Assembly: GCA_002427505.1 (NCBI GenBank) | Contig: DIRJ01000010.1 | Location: 1 to 40,600 of the forward strand | Length of the DNA: 40,600 nt | Direction of reading: 5' to 3' | From: Mageeibacillus sp. UBA5439 | Lineage (GTDB): Bacteria; Bacillota; Clostridia; Saccharofermentanales; DTU023 | In this document: piece by piece, positions 1 to 8,494 of the stretch | Layout: the number at the start of each line of letters is the position of its first letter | Position numbering within the stretch: position 1 is the stretch's first letter | Position numbers and translations under genes: made by a program | Notes under the pieces: generated by a model | Told to the model about the DNA's origin: nothing | The model's database searches: none | What the model saw: only the letters and a program-made list of their open reading frames with translations

Positions 1-2
1 AT

Positions 3-137
3 GAATTTTTGGATTCTCATCTTGAAAGTATGATGTCAGGTAATTATTCTCAAGCCATTAAGGAAATTCGGGATAACCATTATAGTGCTGCCGTTATGGA
101 AACACCCAGAAATGTTCAATTCTTTCAAAAACCTTAA
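3..137 (+). CDS. C-terminal fragment of an unidentified protein (cut by window edge)
   Basis: An open frame enters from the left edge and stops with TAA at 135-137. It gives 44 residues, hydrophilic with mixed charge, ending in QFFQKP. No start is inside the window. I do not recognise the family; the length is too small to decide whether it is a real C-terminus or a chance frame. The DNA here is AT-rich compared with the genes from 860 onward. Confidence 0.3.
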   Translation, partial: EFLDSHLESMMSGNYSQAIKEIRDNHYSAAVMETPRNVQFFQKP

Positions 138-250
138 ACCGATTAGACGAAAATTTGCACCCTTCTCTAGTTTATCGTGCGATCGTATCTGTTTTGTTGA
201 ATAAGTTGGTTATTTTTCTCAACAAGGCTATGTAATAATATGTCTCGCTC

Positions 251-658
251 TTGGCTATCCAAACATATGTGATACTTTTTGTTTCTCATAATTTGAACCT
301 CATTACGTCTTGTTCATTCTTGTTCCTCGCTCCAGAGCGACCTGGATATATGCGCAATTCGGCTCAGTGGCAAGTCCGTCCTGGCATACCTGCAATCGCC
401 GCTGTTTATGCAGTACTACAACAAGCAGCTATTCAACGACAACCACTTGTGCCCCTGCCGCTGCTGGATAACAAGGGCAAGCTGGCAGAGTTGGTGCATG
501 TCTCTGGCGTGTATTCTACAGATTTGGAACGGCCGGACGATGCGTTGTGCGCCAAGTACGCCCGTGCTGCAGATAACTGGCAGCCTGTGGCTGACGATAT
601 CTGGGGGTGCACTAAGGGAAAAAAGAGCGAACAGGAGGCCATTGTAGCGGGCGGTTGA
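251..658 (+). CDS. Hypothetical protein or gene remnant
   Basis: An open frame of up to 135 codons. The first 33 codons look non-coding (AT-rich, hydrophobic, no ribosome binding site), while the part from the internal ATG at 350 has a composition like nearby real genes, with proline- and alanine-rich stretches around residues 60-110. No domain or motif was recognised and there is no clear Shine-Dalgarno sequence before either start. It may be the decayed tail of a longer gene. Confidence 0.25.
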   Translation: MAIQTYVILFVSHNLNLITSCSFLFLAPERPGYMRNSAQWQVRPGIPAIAAVYAVLQQAAIQRQPLVPLPLLDNKGKLAELVHVSGVYSTDLERPDDALCAKYARAADNWQPVADDIWGCTKGKKSEQEAIVAGG

Positions 659-780
659 ACGCAATGCCCAAAGATGCATATAGATGATACAGACTGCAAA
701 ACACAACATTTGCCTTACACGATTGCATGTTGTGATGTATGAGCATATTTAGTTTGCTCCCCGGGCGGCATTGGCAAAAC

Positions 781-809
781 AAGAGCCGGAGAAAGATTCT
801 CCGGCTCTT
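781..809 (-). terminator. Intrinsic terminator of the mgtC-like gene
   Basis: A perfect 13-bp inverted repeat (AAGAGCCGGAGAA / TTCTCCGGCTCTT) with a 3-nt loop lies 50 bp beyond the stop of the minus-strand gene. On the minus strand it is followed by GTTTTG, a short U-rich tail. Confidence 0.6.
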
Positions 810-859
810 GGCAATTAGTACTCTTGACTACTATCGGTGGGGTATTTGGAAGACAAGGC

Positions 860-1558
860 TCAGATGCGCAGCGTATACTCCACATGATCGAGCGAGAGAA
901 TGGCCTGAAGTATCTCGTTTATCTGCTCATCGGAAAGCGCCTGCGGCAAGATCGCCGATATGCCTACGTGCCCCTCGATGCCGCTATATGGCGGGTGCAC
1001 CTTGGGTTTATGCAATGTCGTGCCGCTGCTTGCAATGCCGTCTATCGTTTCGTTGACGGCATTGGTGGAATCCAGCTCGATGTAGATGTGCTTTTCGACA
1101 GGCAGACCGTACTTACATTCCAACGAGCTCAGACGGCTCATCGTAATCAGCACGATGATGCTGCACAGTATGGCCGCCAGATAAAACCCTGCGCCAATGG
1201 CGAGGCCGACGGATGCCGTTGTCCACAATCCGGCGGCCGTGGTAAGACCCGTGATGCTGGTCGGTTTGGTGATGAGGATAGTGCCCGCGCCGATAAAGCC
1301 GATGCCGGATACCACCTGTGCGGCAATGCGCATAGGGTCGCCGGCAAAGCCCAATGTATCCACGGCAAATATGCCGGTCAGCACTGTCATAGCCGCACCC
1401 AGACACACCAGAATGTGCGTGCGAAAACCCGCCGCACGGCCGTGGCGTTCACGATCTAGGCCGATGGCGCCGCCGAGAATAGTCGCCAACAACAGCCGCA
1501 GTATGACCGTAACGGTATTAACTTGTTCTAGATAGGCCACGATTGCCGCCCGATCCAT
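860..1558 (-). CDS. MgtC/SapB family membrane protein
   Basis: A 232-residue protein. The N-terminal part is a run of hydrophobic helices (about residues 15-35, 45-65, 75-95 and 105-140). It carries the family signature GLDRERHGRAAGFRTH at about residues 33-48, followed by the glycine-rich VSGIGFIGAGTI stretch at about 83-94. The C-terminal 80 residues are soluble and resemble the ACT-like tail seen in longer MgtC proteins. Family members are inner-membrane proteins linked to magnesium limitation and ATP synthase modulation; the exact role of this one cannot be read. It stands alone on the minus strand with its own terminator. The family call is firm, the function is not. Confidence 0.85.
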   Translation of the reverse strand: MDRAAIVAYLEQVNTVTVILRLLLATILGGAIGLDRERHGRAAGFRTHILVCLGAAMTVLTGIFAVDTLGFAGDPMRIAAQVVSGIGFIGAGTILITKPTSITGLTTAAGLWTTASVGLAIGAGFYLAAILCSIIVLITMSRLSSLECKYGLPVEKHIYIELDSTNAVNETIDGIASSGTTLHKPKVHPPYSGIEGHVGISAILPQALSDEQINEILQAILSLDHVEYTLRI

Positions 1559-1640
1559 ACCATCCTCCCGGTAGAACTTCTGTTATAACGATGGAAAAAG
1601 TGCCGCGGTTGTTCCATGCTTATTTTGATGCTTCTATCCC

Positions 1641-2828
1641 CTATGCAAACAGGTTTTCCTCCGTAGTGGAATCGAACAGATGGATCAACTCGGGCGGTAT
1701 GACAAATGTAAAGGCATCGTTGCCGGCTTGGTGCTCCATCAGATCGATGGTGGGCACGCGCAATATTGCCCTGGTTTCTCCCATATCAAAGTGCAGATAG
1801 ACCTCGCTGCCCATCATCTCGGATACGCTGGCGGTGGTGCTGAAGCTATCTGCGCTCTTTTCAGCAAGTTCAAGATGTTCGGGGCGTATGCCAAGCGTGA
1901 CAGTCCCTGCTGCAACACCCTTTTTCTTTAGTATATCCTGCCGCTTTTTGGGTAAGAGGATCTGGTGATCCATCAGATTGACGGCAAAGCCCTGCGGTGT
2001 ATCCACCAGCTCGGCTGGGAAGAAGTTCATCTGCGGGGTGCCGATAAAACCGGCCACAAACAGGTTTACCGGGCTGTTGAATACCTCTTGCGGGGTGCCC
2101 ACCTGCTGGATGACACCGTCCTTCATGATCACGATGCGATCGCCCAGAGTCATGGCCTCGGTCTGGTCGTGCGTGACATAGACGAAGGTCGTGTTGATCC
2201 GTTTACGCAGCTCGATCAGCTCGGCACGCATCTGATTTCTCAGTTTGGCGTCCAAGTTGGAAAGGGGCTCATCCATCAAAAAGACCTGCGGTTGGCGCAC
2301 GATGGCGCGGCCGATGGCTACGCGCTGCCGCTGCCCGCCCGAAAGCGCCTTGGGCTTGCGGTTTAGCAGGTCTGCAATGCCCAGAATCTCTACTGCCTGA
2401 TCCACCGTCTTTTTAATTTCGTCCTTGGGCACCTTTCTTAGCTTGAGGCCGAATGCCATGTTTTCATACACCGTCATGTGCGGGTATAGCGCATAGTTTT
2501 GAAAGACCATGGCGATGTCACGATCCTTGGGCGCCACATCGTTAACGAGCGTATCACCGATATACAGCTCCCCCTCGGTGATGTCCTCCAACCCGGCGAT
2601 CATGCGCAGCGTGGTGGATTTACCACAGCCCGATGGGCCAACCAGCACAATAAATTCCTTATCTGCAATTTCCAGATTGAAATCATCGACGGCTAATACG
2701 CCATCTGCCACCCGCCTCAGCTTTGGGCTGCTCTGTCCGGACACATTGTCATCCTTCTTGTGCTTTTTCTTGTTCTCATCAAGACTTGGATAGATCTTTT
2801 GAATATGCTGTAACGTTACTTTTGCCAT
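1641..2828 (-). CDS. Sugar ABC transporter ATP-binding protein (UgpC/MsmK type)
   Basis: A 395-residue ATPase of the carbohydrate importer class. Walker A GPSGCGKST is at about 64-72, the Q-loop at MVFQNYALYPH, the signature at LSGGQRQR, Walker B at VFLMDEPLSNLDA and the H-loop at VTHDQTE. The C-terminal about 150 residues form the regulatory OB/TOBE domain typical of MalK/UgpC. An unusual lysine- and serine-rich insertion of about 28 residues lies at 15-42, between the first strand and the A-loop region. MsmK-like ATPases may serve several sugar importers; the permeases and binding protein lie divergently just upstream, so this is the likely energising subunit for them. Confidence 0.9.
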   Translation of the reverse strand: MAKVTLQHIQKIYPSLDENKKKHKKDDNVSGQSSPKLRRVADGVLAVDDFNLEIADKEFIVLVGPSGCGKSTTLRMIAGLEDITEGELYIGDTLVNDVAPKDRDIAMVFQNYALYPHMTVYENMAFGLKLRKVPKDEIKKTVDQAVEILGIADLLNRKPKALSGGQRQRVAIGRAIVRQPQVFLMDEPLSNLDAKLRNQMRAELIELRKRINTTFVYVTHDQTEAMTLGDRIVIMKDGVIQQVGTPQEVFNSPVNLFVAGFIGTPQMNFFPAELVDTPQGFAVNLMDHQILLPKKRQDILKKKGVAAGTVTLGIRPEHLELAEKSADSFSTTASVSEMMGSEVYLHFDMGETRAILRVPTIDLMEHQAGNDAFTFVIPPELIHLFDSTTEENLFA

Positions 2829-3033
2829 AGTATCAGTTTTAATGGGTGCAGGGCACGCCTGCTCACCTACCTCGCCTTGCCCGCAGATGTGGTATAGGCA
2901 TTACGACAGGTCTCCACTCTGCCGTACCGCAAACTGAAGCGGAAGAACAACCCCTCTCTTGATCGAACCATATGCACATAGGGTGGAGTGCATATAGCCG
3001 GTTGAATAGCATACAATTTCTGTAATTTTACAC

Positions 3034-3062
3034 ATTATACGTAAAATACAAAGAGAAAACAA
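3034..3062 (-). promoter_or_regulatory. Promoter of the sugar ABC ATPase gene
   Basis: On the minus strand TTGTTT (-35), 17 bp and TATAAT (-10) form a near-consensus sigma-70/SigA promoter about 205 bp before the ATPase start. The 2829-3384 gap between the divergent ATPase and permease genes holds no gene. On the plus strand a TATAAT at 3295-3300 and a TTGTAC plus TATATA pair at 3165-3194 (18-bp spacer) are weaker promoter candidates for the permease operon. Confidence 0.6.
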
Positions 3063-3384
3063 GAATGTAGCTTTGTATTATGATTGAATCGAGAGTGATT
3101 CCACGCGTTTTTATGCCATATGCTGATATGCGAAAATGGATAAAAATGCCCCAAAATGGCCCTTTTGTACAATATAAGCTAGTTTTTGTATATATTCTGT
3201 CGCATACAGTGGGTGCCTCTCAGATTGACAGTATTTTAGAAGATCGTTATACTTCTAAGTGCAAAAAATAAACAGTATTTGCTTATAAAAATTGTATAAT
3301 GTGACTTATATATTCAATAGCCAGAGTAAATGTTGGTTCAGCCATGTCATATTATTTTACAAAGAGAAGGAATTGGGTACTAAA

Positions 3385-4314
3385 ATGGAAAGCAATGGGC
3401 AGGGCAACCCATCTGTCACAATCCGGAGAAGTTCCAAAGTGGAAAAAACCAAGAAGAAACGGCGTTTCAAACTGCGACCGTATCTGTTATTAATTCCCAT
3501 TTTTGTATTTGCCATCGGGTTCATTTACTACCCGTTTATCAAAACGATGCTGCATAGTGTCAGCACCGTCAACTTCAAGGGCGAAATCACCGGCTTTGCC
3601 GGATTGAGTAACTTTAAGTATCTGTTTACCCGCAAGGACTTCATCACCGCCCTGCTCAACTCTTTAAAGCTGACGGTTATGACGGTGCCACTCACGCTGC
3701 TGCTGTGTGTAGTGATGGCGCTGCTGGCAAACAACAAACGCAAACTCAGCCCCATATACGAAACGATGTTTACGCTGCCTATGGCGGTATCCATGTCTGC
3801 CAAGGCGATGATATTTCGCGTCATGCTCCACCCCACGGTGGGCATTGTCAATCACATATTCAATCTAGATGTCGGTTGGTTTTTAGATGAAAAGACCGCG
3901 CTGATCGGCATCATGATCTTAGTCGTGTGGATGGGTCTCAGCTTTAACTTTATGCTGTTGCTCTCTGCTTTCCGTAGCGTGCCCGACCAATTGATAGAAT
4001 CCGCCAAAATAGACGGTGCAGGTTACTTTACACGGCTGTTTAAGATACAGCTGCCGCTGGTGTCGCCCACGCTGTTCTATATCTTGTGCACGGATATGGT
4101 GCTGGCCATGCTCACTTCCGGCCCGATCATCCTGCTGACACACGGTGGGCCTTCGCGCGCGACAACGACGCTGATCTATATGATGTATGCTTCCGGTTAT
4201 GGGTCATCCAACTACAGCATGGCGGCGTGCATCAGCATCATTGCCTTTGTACTGACATTTGCCTTTATGATTTTGGCCTTTGTGTTTGAGAGGAAGAAGG
4301 TGCATTACGAATAA
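3385..4314 (+). CDS. Sugar ABC transporter permease (MalF/UgpA type)
   Basis: A membrane subunit of a carbohydrate ABC importer, 309 residues from the chosen ATG at 3385, which follows AGAAGGAA; an upstream in-frame start at 3292 would add 31 residues that look non-coding. A basic cytoplasmic N-terminus (KKKRRFK) is followed by six predicted membrane helices. The EAA loop that docks the ATPase is seen as LIESAKIDGAGYFTRLFKIQLP in the second half. The next gene overlaps by one base (TAATG), so the two permeases are translationally coupled. Confidence 0.9.
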   Translation: MESNGQGNPSVTIRRSSKVEKTKKKRRFKLRPYLLLIPIFVFAIGFIYYPFIKTMLHSVSTVNFKGEITGFAGLSNFKYLFTRKDFITALLNSLKLTVMTVPLTLLLCVVMALLANNKRKLSPIYETMFTLPMAVSMSAKAMIFRVMLHPTVGIVNHIFNLDVGWFLDEKTALIGIMILVVWMGLSFNFMLLLSAFRSVPDQLIESAKIDGAGYFTRLFKIQLPLVSPTLFYILCTDMVLAMLTSGPIILLTHGGPSRATTTLIYMMYASGYGSSNYSMAACISIIAFVLTFAFMILAFVFERKKVHYE

Positions 4315-5150
4315 TGAGTGATAAGAGCAGACGTAAACTATTTAATGTATTGACACCGATTGCGGCTATCGCAGTCGGCATTGTTATAGTATTCCCATTA
4401 GTCTATGGCATATTTGGCGCATTTAAGTCGCCGGCAGAGTTTTCGAGCTATCCGCCGACAGTGCTGCCAAAGAGCTTTCTATACACCGAAAACTTTAAAA
4501 ATGCCATGAACATCATGCCGTTTTGGCGCTATATGTTCAACTCTCTCATTGTTGCATCGATATCCAGCGTGGTGCGCATCACCTTTGCGGTGCTTGCCGC
4601 CTATGCATTTGCATTTTATGACTTTAGGGGCAAGAACCTATTATTTTTCCTGTTGCTCGCCACCATGATGTTCCCCGGCGATACGCTGCTGGTAACCAAC
4701 TATCTAACGGTGTCGCAACTGGGTTTGATGGATACCTATCTCGCCATGTGCATCACATCTTTTGTGGGTGCCTCGCAGATGTTTATGCTGCGGCAAAACT
4801 TTAGAACCATACCCAGAGACCTGCGCAACGCTGCGGAGCTGGACGGTTGCGGTGACTTAAAATTTATCACAAAAGTATTATTACCTATTTCCAAACCGGT
4901 GCTGATCACATTGCTGGTGCAAAGCTTTATCACCAGTTGGAATGCGTACCTGTGGCCGTTGCTTGTGACAAACTCTGCCGAAATGCGTACCCTGCAGGTA
5001 GGTGTGAGCATGCTCACATCGCTGGAGGATACCAACTATTATCTGGTGTTGGCGGGCGTTACGCTATCGCTGTTGCCATCGCTGGTGCTGTTTGTCATCA
5101 TGCGCCGCAACATCAACAAGGGTATGACTGCGGGCGCGCTTGTGGGGTAG
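4314..5150 (+). CDS. Sugar ABC transporter permease (MalG/UgpE type)
   Basis: A 278-residue partner permease with about six membrane helices. Its EAA loop reads LRNAAELDGCGDLKFITKVLLP (about residues 172-193), the expected ATPase-docking motif. It ends with the basic tail typical of CUT1 permeases (MRRNINKGMTAGALVG). It starts by a one-base overlap with the first permease gene and pairs with it to form the transmembrane channel. The substrate cannot be read from the sequence. Confidence 0.9.
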   Translation: MSDKSRRKLFNVLTPIAAIAVGIVIVFPLVYGIFGAFKSPAEFSSYPPTVLPKSFLYTENFKNAMNIMPFWRYMFNSLIVASISSVVRITFAVLAAYAFAFYDFRGKNLLFFLLLATMMFPGDTLLVTNYLTVSQLGLMDTYLAMCITSFVGASQMFMLRQNFRTIPRDLRNAAELDGCGDLKFITKVLLPISKPVLITLLVQSFITSWNAYLWPLLVTNSAEMRTLQVGVSMLTSLEDTNYYLVLAGVTLSLLPSLVLFVIMRRNINKGMTAGALVG

Positions 5151-5164
5151 TTTAAACATGTATA

Positions 5165-5193
5165 TTTTTTGCATAGCCTGGCTATGCAAAAAA
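5165..5193 (+). other. Intercistronic hairpin before the binding-protein gene
   Basis: TTTTTTGCATAGC and GCTATGCAAAAAA form a 13-bp stem with a 3-nt loop in the gap between permease and binding-protein genes, just ahead of the TTAGGAGGATG ribosome site. It has A, not U, after the stem, so it is not a classical terminator. It may protect the 5' end of a processed binding-protein mRNA, a common way to make more binding protein than permease. Confidence 0.45.
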
Positions 5194-5228
5194 AAACAAA
5201 AGTATTATATTTAGGAGGATGAATTAGT

Positions 5229-6599
5229 ATGAACAAAACACGTTTTTTCACGGTATTGCTCTGCCTTGTCATGGTGCTTACTATGGCAGCAGGTTGCAGC
5301 AATTCAAGCGACCCGGCACCGAGTAATTCGGGAAGCGAACTGGGCAAGGATCCCGTAACAATCGTCTTCTGGCATTCCATGCAGGACAAGGCCGGCGCAC
5401 AGTTGGATGCCCTCGTAAAGGAATTTAACGAAGGCCCCGGCAAGGAATTACAGATCACTGTTGAAGCCATCTATCAGGGCAAGTATTCAGATTCTGTTAC
5501 GAAGATGAACAGCGTTTTGACCTCTAACAACAAGAACGACTTGCCGGATGTGATGAATCTGGATGCAACGGGCAAGGTATCGTATGCATCTTCTGACGCT
5601 GCCTACACGATGGACGATGCACTCAAGGCCGATGCCGATTATGACACCAGCAAGATCCTTAAGGCTGCATTGGGCAACTGGAATTATGCCGGCGTACAGT
5701 TGGGCATGCCGTTTGCAACCTCCACCAGCGTCACCTATTACAACAAGACGATGCTGGATGCCGCCGGTGTGACAAGCGCGCCATCGACATTCGCGGACAT
5801 CTCTGCACTTGTGGCAAAGATTCCGGAGACCACCTCCGACAATAAGAAGATCGTTGCCCTCCAAGGTTCCCCCAACACGCCGTCATTGGCCAACTACATC
5901 GGCCAACTGGGCGGCTATGTAGTGGATAAGAAGAACGGCTCCGAAGGCTCCGCCACCAAGCTGACCTGCGTAGAAGATGGCACGCTTTCAAAGTTTCTCA
6001 CCGCATGGAAGGCCATGTATGATGCGGGCGCTCTTGAAGTAACAGACCCCGATACTGATGCATTTGTCGCAGGCCAGGTCGCGGTATTAACCACATCCTC
6101 TTCCAATATTGAAACGCTCATCGGCAAGATCGATGGCAAATTCGAGCTGGGCGTTTCCAATTACATCCGTGTAGATGACAGCGCTACAGAAGGTGCGACC
6201 ATCTCCGGCTCCTGCCTCGTGATGTTTGATAAGGACGACAGCCTCAAAAAGGCGGCTTCTTGGGAATTTGTAAAGTTCATGGCATCTGCAGAATCACAGG
6301 CGAAGTTTGCGGTAGCCACCGGCTATGTCCCGTGCAATTCTGGTGCAGCCGATGTGCAAGAATATATAGATCTGCTTGACGAGTACCCGCAGTTTGCAGT
6401 GCCGGCAGCACAGATCGCCGCAACCCCGGACACCATGATCAGCGTCACGGTTGGCCCGTCGATGGATTTCTACTATGCAATCCAAAACAACGTCAGCGAC
6501 ATGCTTACCAATAATCTGACGGTAGAAAAGACTATCGAAAACATGGTAGAAGAGCTCAACGGCTTGCTAGACCAATACAATATGGCCAACCCGTCCTAA
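5229..6599 (+). CDS. Extracellular sugar-binding lipoprotein of ABC importer
   Basis: A 456-residue binding protein. A signal peptide (FFTVLLCLVMVLTMAAGC) ends in a lipobox with Cys23, the site for lipid attachment. A serine/proline-rich linker follows and then the family 1 binding fold, opening with VTIVFWHSM and containing the typical MPFATSTSVTYYNKTMLDAAG segment. A strong AGGAGG lies 9 bases upstream of the start. The order permease-permease-binding protein, with the isomerase gene next, supports a CUT1 carbohydrate importer. Maltose, glycerol-3-phosphate or an oligosaccharide cannot be distinguished. Confidence 0.9.
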   Translation: MNKTRFFTVLLCLVMVLTMAAGCSNSSDPAPSNSGSELGKDPVTIVFWHSMQDKAGAQLDALVKEFNEGPGKELQITVEAIYQGKYSDSVTKMNSVLTSNNKNDLPDVMNLDATGKVSYASSDAAYTMDDALKADADYDTSKILKAALGNWNYAGVQLGMPFATSTSVTYYNKTMLDAAGVTSAPSTFADISALVAKIPETTSDNKKIVALQGSPNTPSLANYIGQLGGYVVDKKNGSEGSATKLTCVEDGTLSKFLTAWKAMYDAGALEVTDPDTDAFVAGQVAVLTTSSSNIETLIGKIDGKFELGVSNYIRVDDSATEGATISGSCLVMFDKDDSLKKAASWEFVKFMASAESQAKFAVATGYVPCNSGAADVQEYIDLLDEYPQFAVPAAQIAATPDTMISVTVGPSMDFYYAIQNNVSDMLTNNLTVEKTIENMVEELNGLLDQYNMANPS

Positions 6600-6639
6600 T
6601 GGGGCAGACCACACTAACAAAAAGAACCGAGGCTGAACC

Positions 6640-7539
6640 ATGCTGTTATCCACATCGACAAATATAGTAGCCTTCACCGGCGATACCGGGCGCAACCCCT
6701 TGCCATGGTGCATAGAGGTATGCGCAGCGGGCGGCTATGAGGTGCTGGATGTGAACTTCTGCGAGGCGATGAATCCCGTATCGCGTCTGCGTGACGACGA
6801 CTGGCGGGACTATGTCGAGGAGATCGCAGATGTGGGACACCGCTGCGGTGTAACGTTTACCCAATCGCATTTGCCCTATTACGACATCTGTAAGACGACG
6901 GATGAGGGCAAGGTCAAGCTGATGGAGGAGCTGATCAGACGATCGATCATCGCCTCCGGTATGCTTGGTATCAGGTGGGCGGTTACGCACCCCTTTACGG
7001 TGTATGATGCAGGGACGGATATGTCGGTATCCAAACAGCGCAACATCGAATACTATTCGCGCCATGTGCAAACTGCGCGAGAGAATGGTGTGGGCATTGC
7101 GCTGGAGAACGACTTTGAATACAAATCCGCCCCGTACCAGCGCATATACTGTGCATCGGTGCATGAACTGGTAGATCTGGTGGATGCGTTTGACGATGAA
7201 GAACACGTCGGCATCTGCTATGACTTCAACCATGCCAACCTGACGGGCGGTTTCCACCGCCAAGACCTCAACACCATCGCGCACCGCCTGCGCGCCGTGC
7301 ATGTGGCAGATAACCGTGGGCAAGCGGATGAGCACTTGTTGCCATTCTATGGCACGATCGATTGGCAAGAGGCCATGGCAGGGCTGGCCGATATCGGCTA
7401 TGAGGGTGAACTGACATACGAAGTGCAGCAGCATGGGAGGTACTATCCCAACGATCTCAAACACCTCGTCATCAAACATTCGATCGAGGTGGGCAACGAA
7501 CTGCTTAGGATGTACGAAAAAGCCAAACAGAATAGGTAG
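6640..7539 (+). CDS. Sugar phosphate isomerase/epimerase (xylose isomerase-like TIM barrel)
   Basis: A 299-residue protein of the AP-endonuclease-2 / IolE-type TIM-barrel superfamily. Recognisable strands include GVGIALEND (about 147-155, with a likely metal-binding Glu), VGICYDFNHANL (about 190-201, Asp/His), LRAVHVADNRG (about 219-229) and LTYEVQQHG (C-terminal Glu). These fit the usual divalent-metal site. It follows the binding protein by 40 bases and is closed by a terminator, so it probably processes the imported sugar. Substrate unknown. Confidence 0.8.
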   Translation: MLLSTSTNIVAFTGDTGRNPLPWCIEVCAAGGYEVLDVNFCEAMNPVSRLRDDDWRDYVEEIADVGHRCGVTFTQSHLPYYDICKTTDEGKVKLMEELIRRSIIASGMLGIRWAVTHPFTVYDAGTDMSVSKQRNIEYYSRHVQTARENGVGIALENDFEYKSAPYQRIYCASVHELVDLVDAFDDEEHVGICYDFNHANLTGGFHRQDLNTIAHRLRAVHVADNRGQADEHLLPFYGTIDWQEAMAGLADIGYEGELTYEVQQHGRYYPNDLKHLVIKHSIEVGNELLRMYEKAKQNR

Positions 7540-7550
7540 TATATACACCC

Positions 7551-7579
7551 AAAGAGGCGCAGCGATGCGCCTCTTTTTT
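7551..7579 (+). terminator. Intrinsic terminator of the sugar ABC operon
   Basis: AAAGAGGCGCA, loop GCGA, TGCGCCTCTTT, then more T residues: an 11-bp stem with a T run directly after the isomerase stop. Confidence 0.9.
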
Positions 7580-7743
7580 ATACCCTGAAAACCACACCTG
7601 CAAGGTGATGGTCCCGTAAATCTCCTGGCAATTCTCTGGCATACTCTCGATATGCCTGTGCCTGGCTCCCTTGTCTTTTTCGAGTACAGCTCTGACCATA
7701 TTCTGAGTGGTTTTCAAGTGTTATATTTCTTGCCTCCGAAAAT

Positions 7744-7769
7744 GGAAAAGGGCGACTTTTCAGCCGCCC
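7744..7769 (-). terminator. Terminator-like hairpin of the pilin/surface-protein remnant
   Basis: On the minus strand GGGCGGCT, loop GAAA, AGTCGCCC (one G-T pair), then TTTTCC. It lies where a terminator would be expected just beyond the membrane anchor of the broken SpaA-like gene. Confidence 0.5.
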
Positions 7770-8026
7770 CCTTTGCTTATTTTTTCTGTTACGGGTGTTT
7801 ATCCAAATTGCCGCACCCACAATGAATACGACAAGTACAAGAGTAATAATGGCTTTTGCTTCCATTTCATCAAGAAGGAAGCCCTCTGGTTCTGTTTTCT
7901 CGCGAACAAGATACTTTCCGTATCGGAGTTCATTCATGTAGTAGATGCCGCCCTCAAGCTCAGTCATTTCGCGTCAGCGTCAAGTTTGCCGTTGTCGTTT
8001 GTATCGATATATACCATTGAGGCTTT
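7770..8026 (-). pseudogene. Frameshifted remnant of a SpaA/Cna_B-type surface protein
   Basis: Two overlapping minus-strand frames together read like one Cna_B/SpaA repeat. The first (8017 to 7964) gives VYIDTNDNGKLDADAK, a DxNxNGxxD calcium-loop-like motif, then TGA. The second (from 7967) continues with GGIYYMNELRYGKYLVREK and EPEGFLLDE, the classic end of such a repeat, then a hydrophobic anchor (AIITLVLVVFIVGAAIWI) and a basic tail. The break is one base. Upstream of 8026 the frame is closed by TAA. Only the last repeat and anchor of what was presumably a longer adhesin or pilin survive. The rest of the 7580-8172 stretch holds no gene I can support. Confidence 0.6.
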
Positions 8027-8172
8027 TTATCTTACAAATATGCCCTAGTTCTAATATCATATCTAGGGGGTTCTTAGACTCAAAATATGCCAGCTGAAAA
8101 TCCCCGATTCGTAGATTCAAAACAACGAAAACCATTCGATTCAGCTTTCTTAGCATAGTGGTGGACGATCCA

Positions 8173-8371
8173 TTAGATCTTTTATTTTTTGATATTTGCT
8201 AAGAAATTGCTAAGAAAAATGACGAGATGCCATAATATTATGAAATACTCTATGGTACTTCATGGGATTTTGAGCGTTCGAAAATATAGTGTTTATGCGG
8301 GTTTGGTGATACTGCGCGATACTGTGCAATACTCTATGCTATGCTCTCTCGCCTACTACTAAGCGGCAGGC
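8173..8371. repeat. 199-bp perfect direct repeat, copy 1
   Basis: Identical over 199 bases to 14182-14380, offset 6,009 bp. Inside are two tandem 11-mers (TTGCTAAGAAA twice, near 8197-8218) and three imperfect copies of GATACTGCGC near 8308-8340. A 47-codon frame (8219-8362) spans most of it, with no recognisable product. The small direct repeats resemble arm-type sites bound by tyrosine integrases, and tRNA-like sequence abuts the right end, so an old attachment region is the leading guess. The copy boundary falls inside tRNA-like sequence. Confidence 0.9.
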
Positions 8372-8400
8372 CGTGGGTTCGAATCCCGCCGGTAACACCA
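8349..8400 (+). pseudogene. tRNA 3' fragment
   Basis: The sequence from TCGCCT to ACACCA aligns without gaps to the last two thirds of the tRNA-like gene at 14404-14482, with about nine differences. It includes an intact T arm (GTGGG TTCGAAT CCCGC) and ends in CCA. The D arm and 5' acceptor strand are missing: upstream bases belong to the 199-bp repeat. This is what an attachment-site scar in a tRNA gene looks like. Confidence 0.6.
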
Positions 8401-8420
8401 TAGTTTAAGTTTAGATAGAT

Positions 8421-8460
8421 GAACATGAAGAAACCTGCTAAGGCAGGCTTCTTCATGTTC
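8421..8460 (-). terminator. Long hairpin downstream of the surface-protein gene
   Basis: An 18-bp inverted repeat with a 4-nt loop (GAACATGAAGAA... / ...TTCTTCATGTTC). The single imperfection is a G-U pair if transcribed on the minus strand and an A-C mismatch on the plus strand, so it fits RNA from the minus-strand surface-protein gene, whose stop is 35 bp away. There is no T tract, so termination is likely but not certain. Confidence 0.55.
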
Positions 8461-8494
8461 AAAAGTATTATTCTGTGAGTTTCAAGCTATTGTA

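Noticed and set aside
6646..7548. Long minus-strand open frame of 300 codons opposite the sugar isomerase
   Set aside because: It mirrors the real gene on the plus strand, has no ribosome site and its translation matches no family; the plus-strand protein has clear barrel motifs.
7505..7717. Minus-strand frame starting MKTTQNMVRAVLEKDKGAR, reminiscent of small phage or ICE proteins
   Set aside because: Only the first about 18 residues look familiar, then the frame runs through the terminator of the sugar operon. At most a decayed fragment; too weak to list as a gene.
8219..8362. 47-codon frame inside the 199-bp repeat (also at 14228-14371)
   Set aside because: No ribosome site, no recognisable product, and it ends inside tRNA-like sequence. 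The perfect identity of the two copies gives no information on coding.
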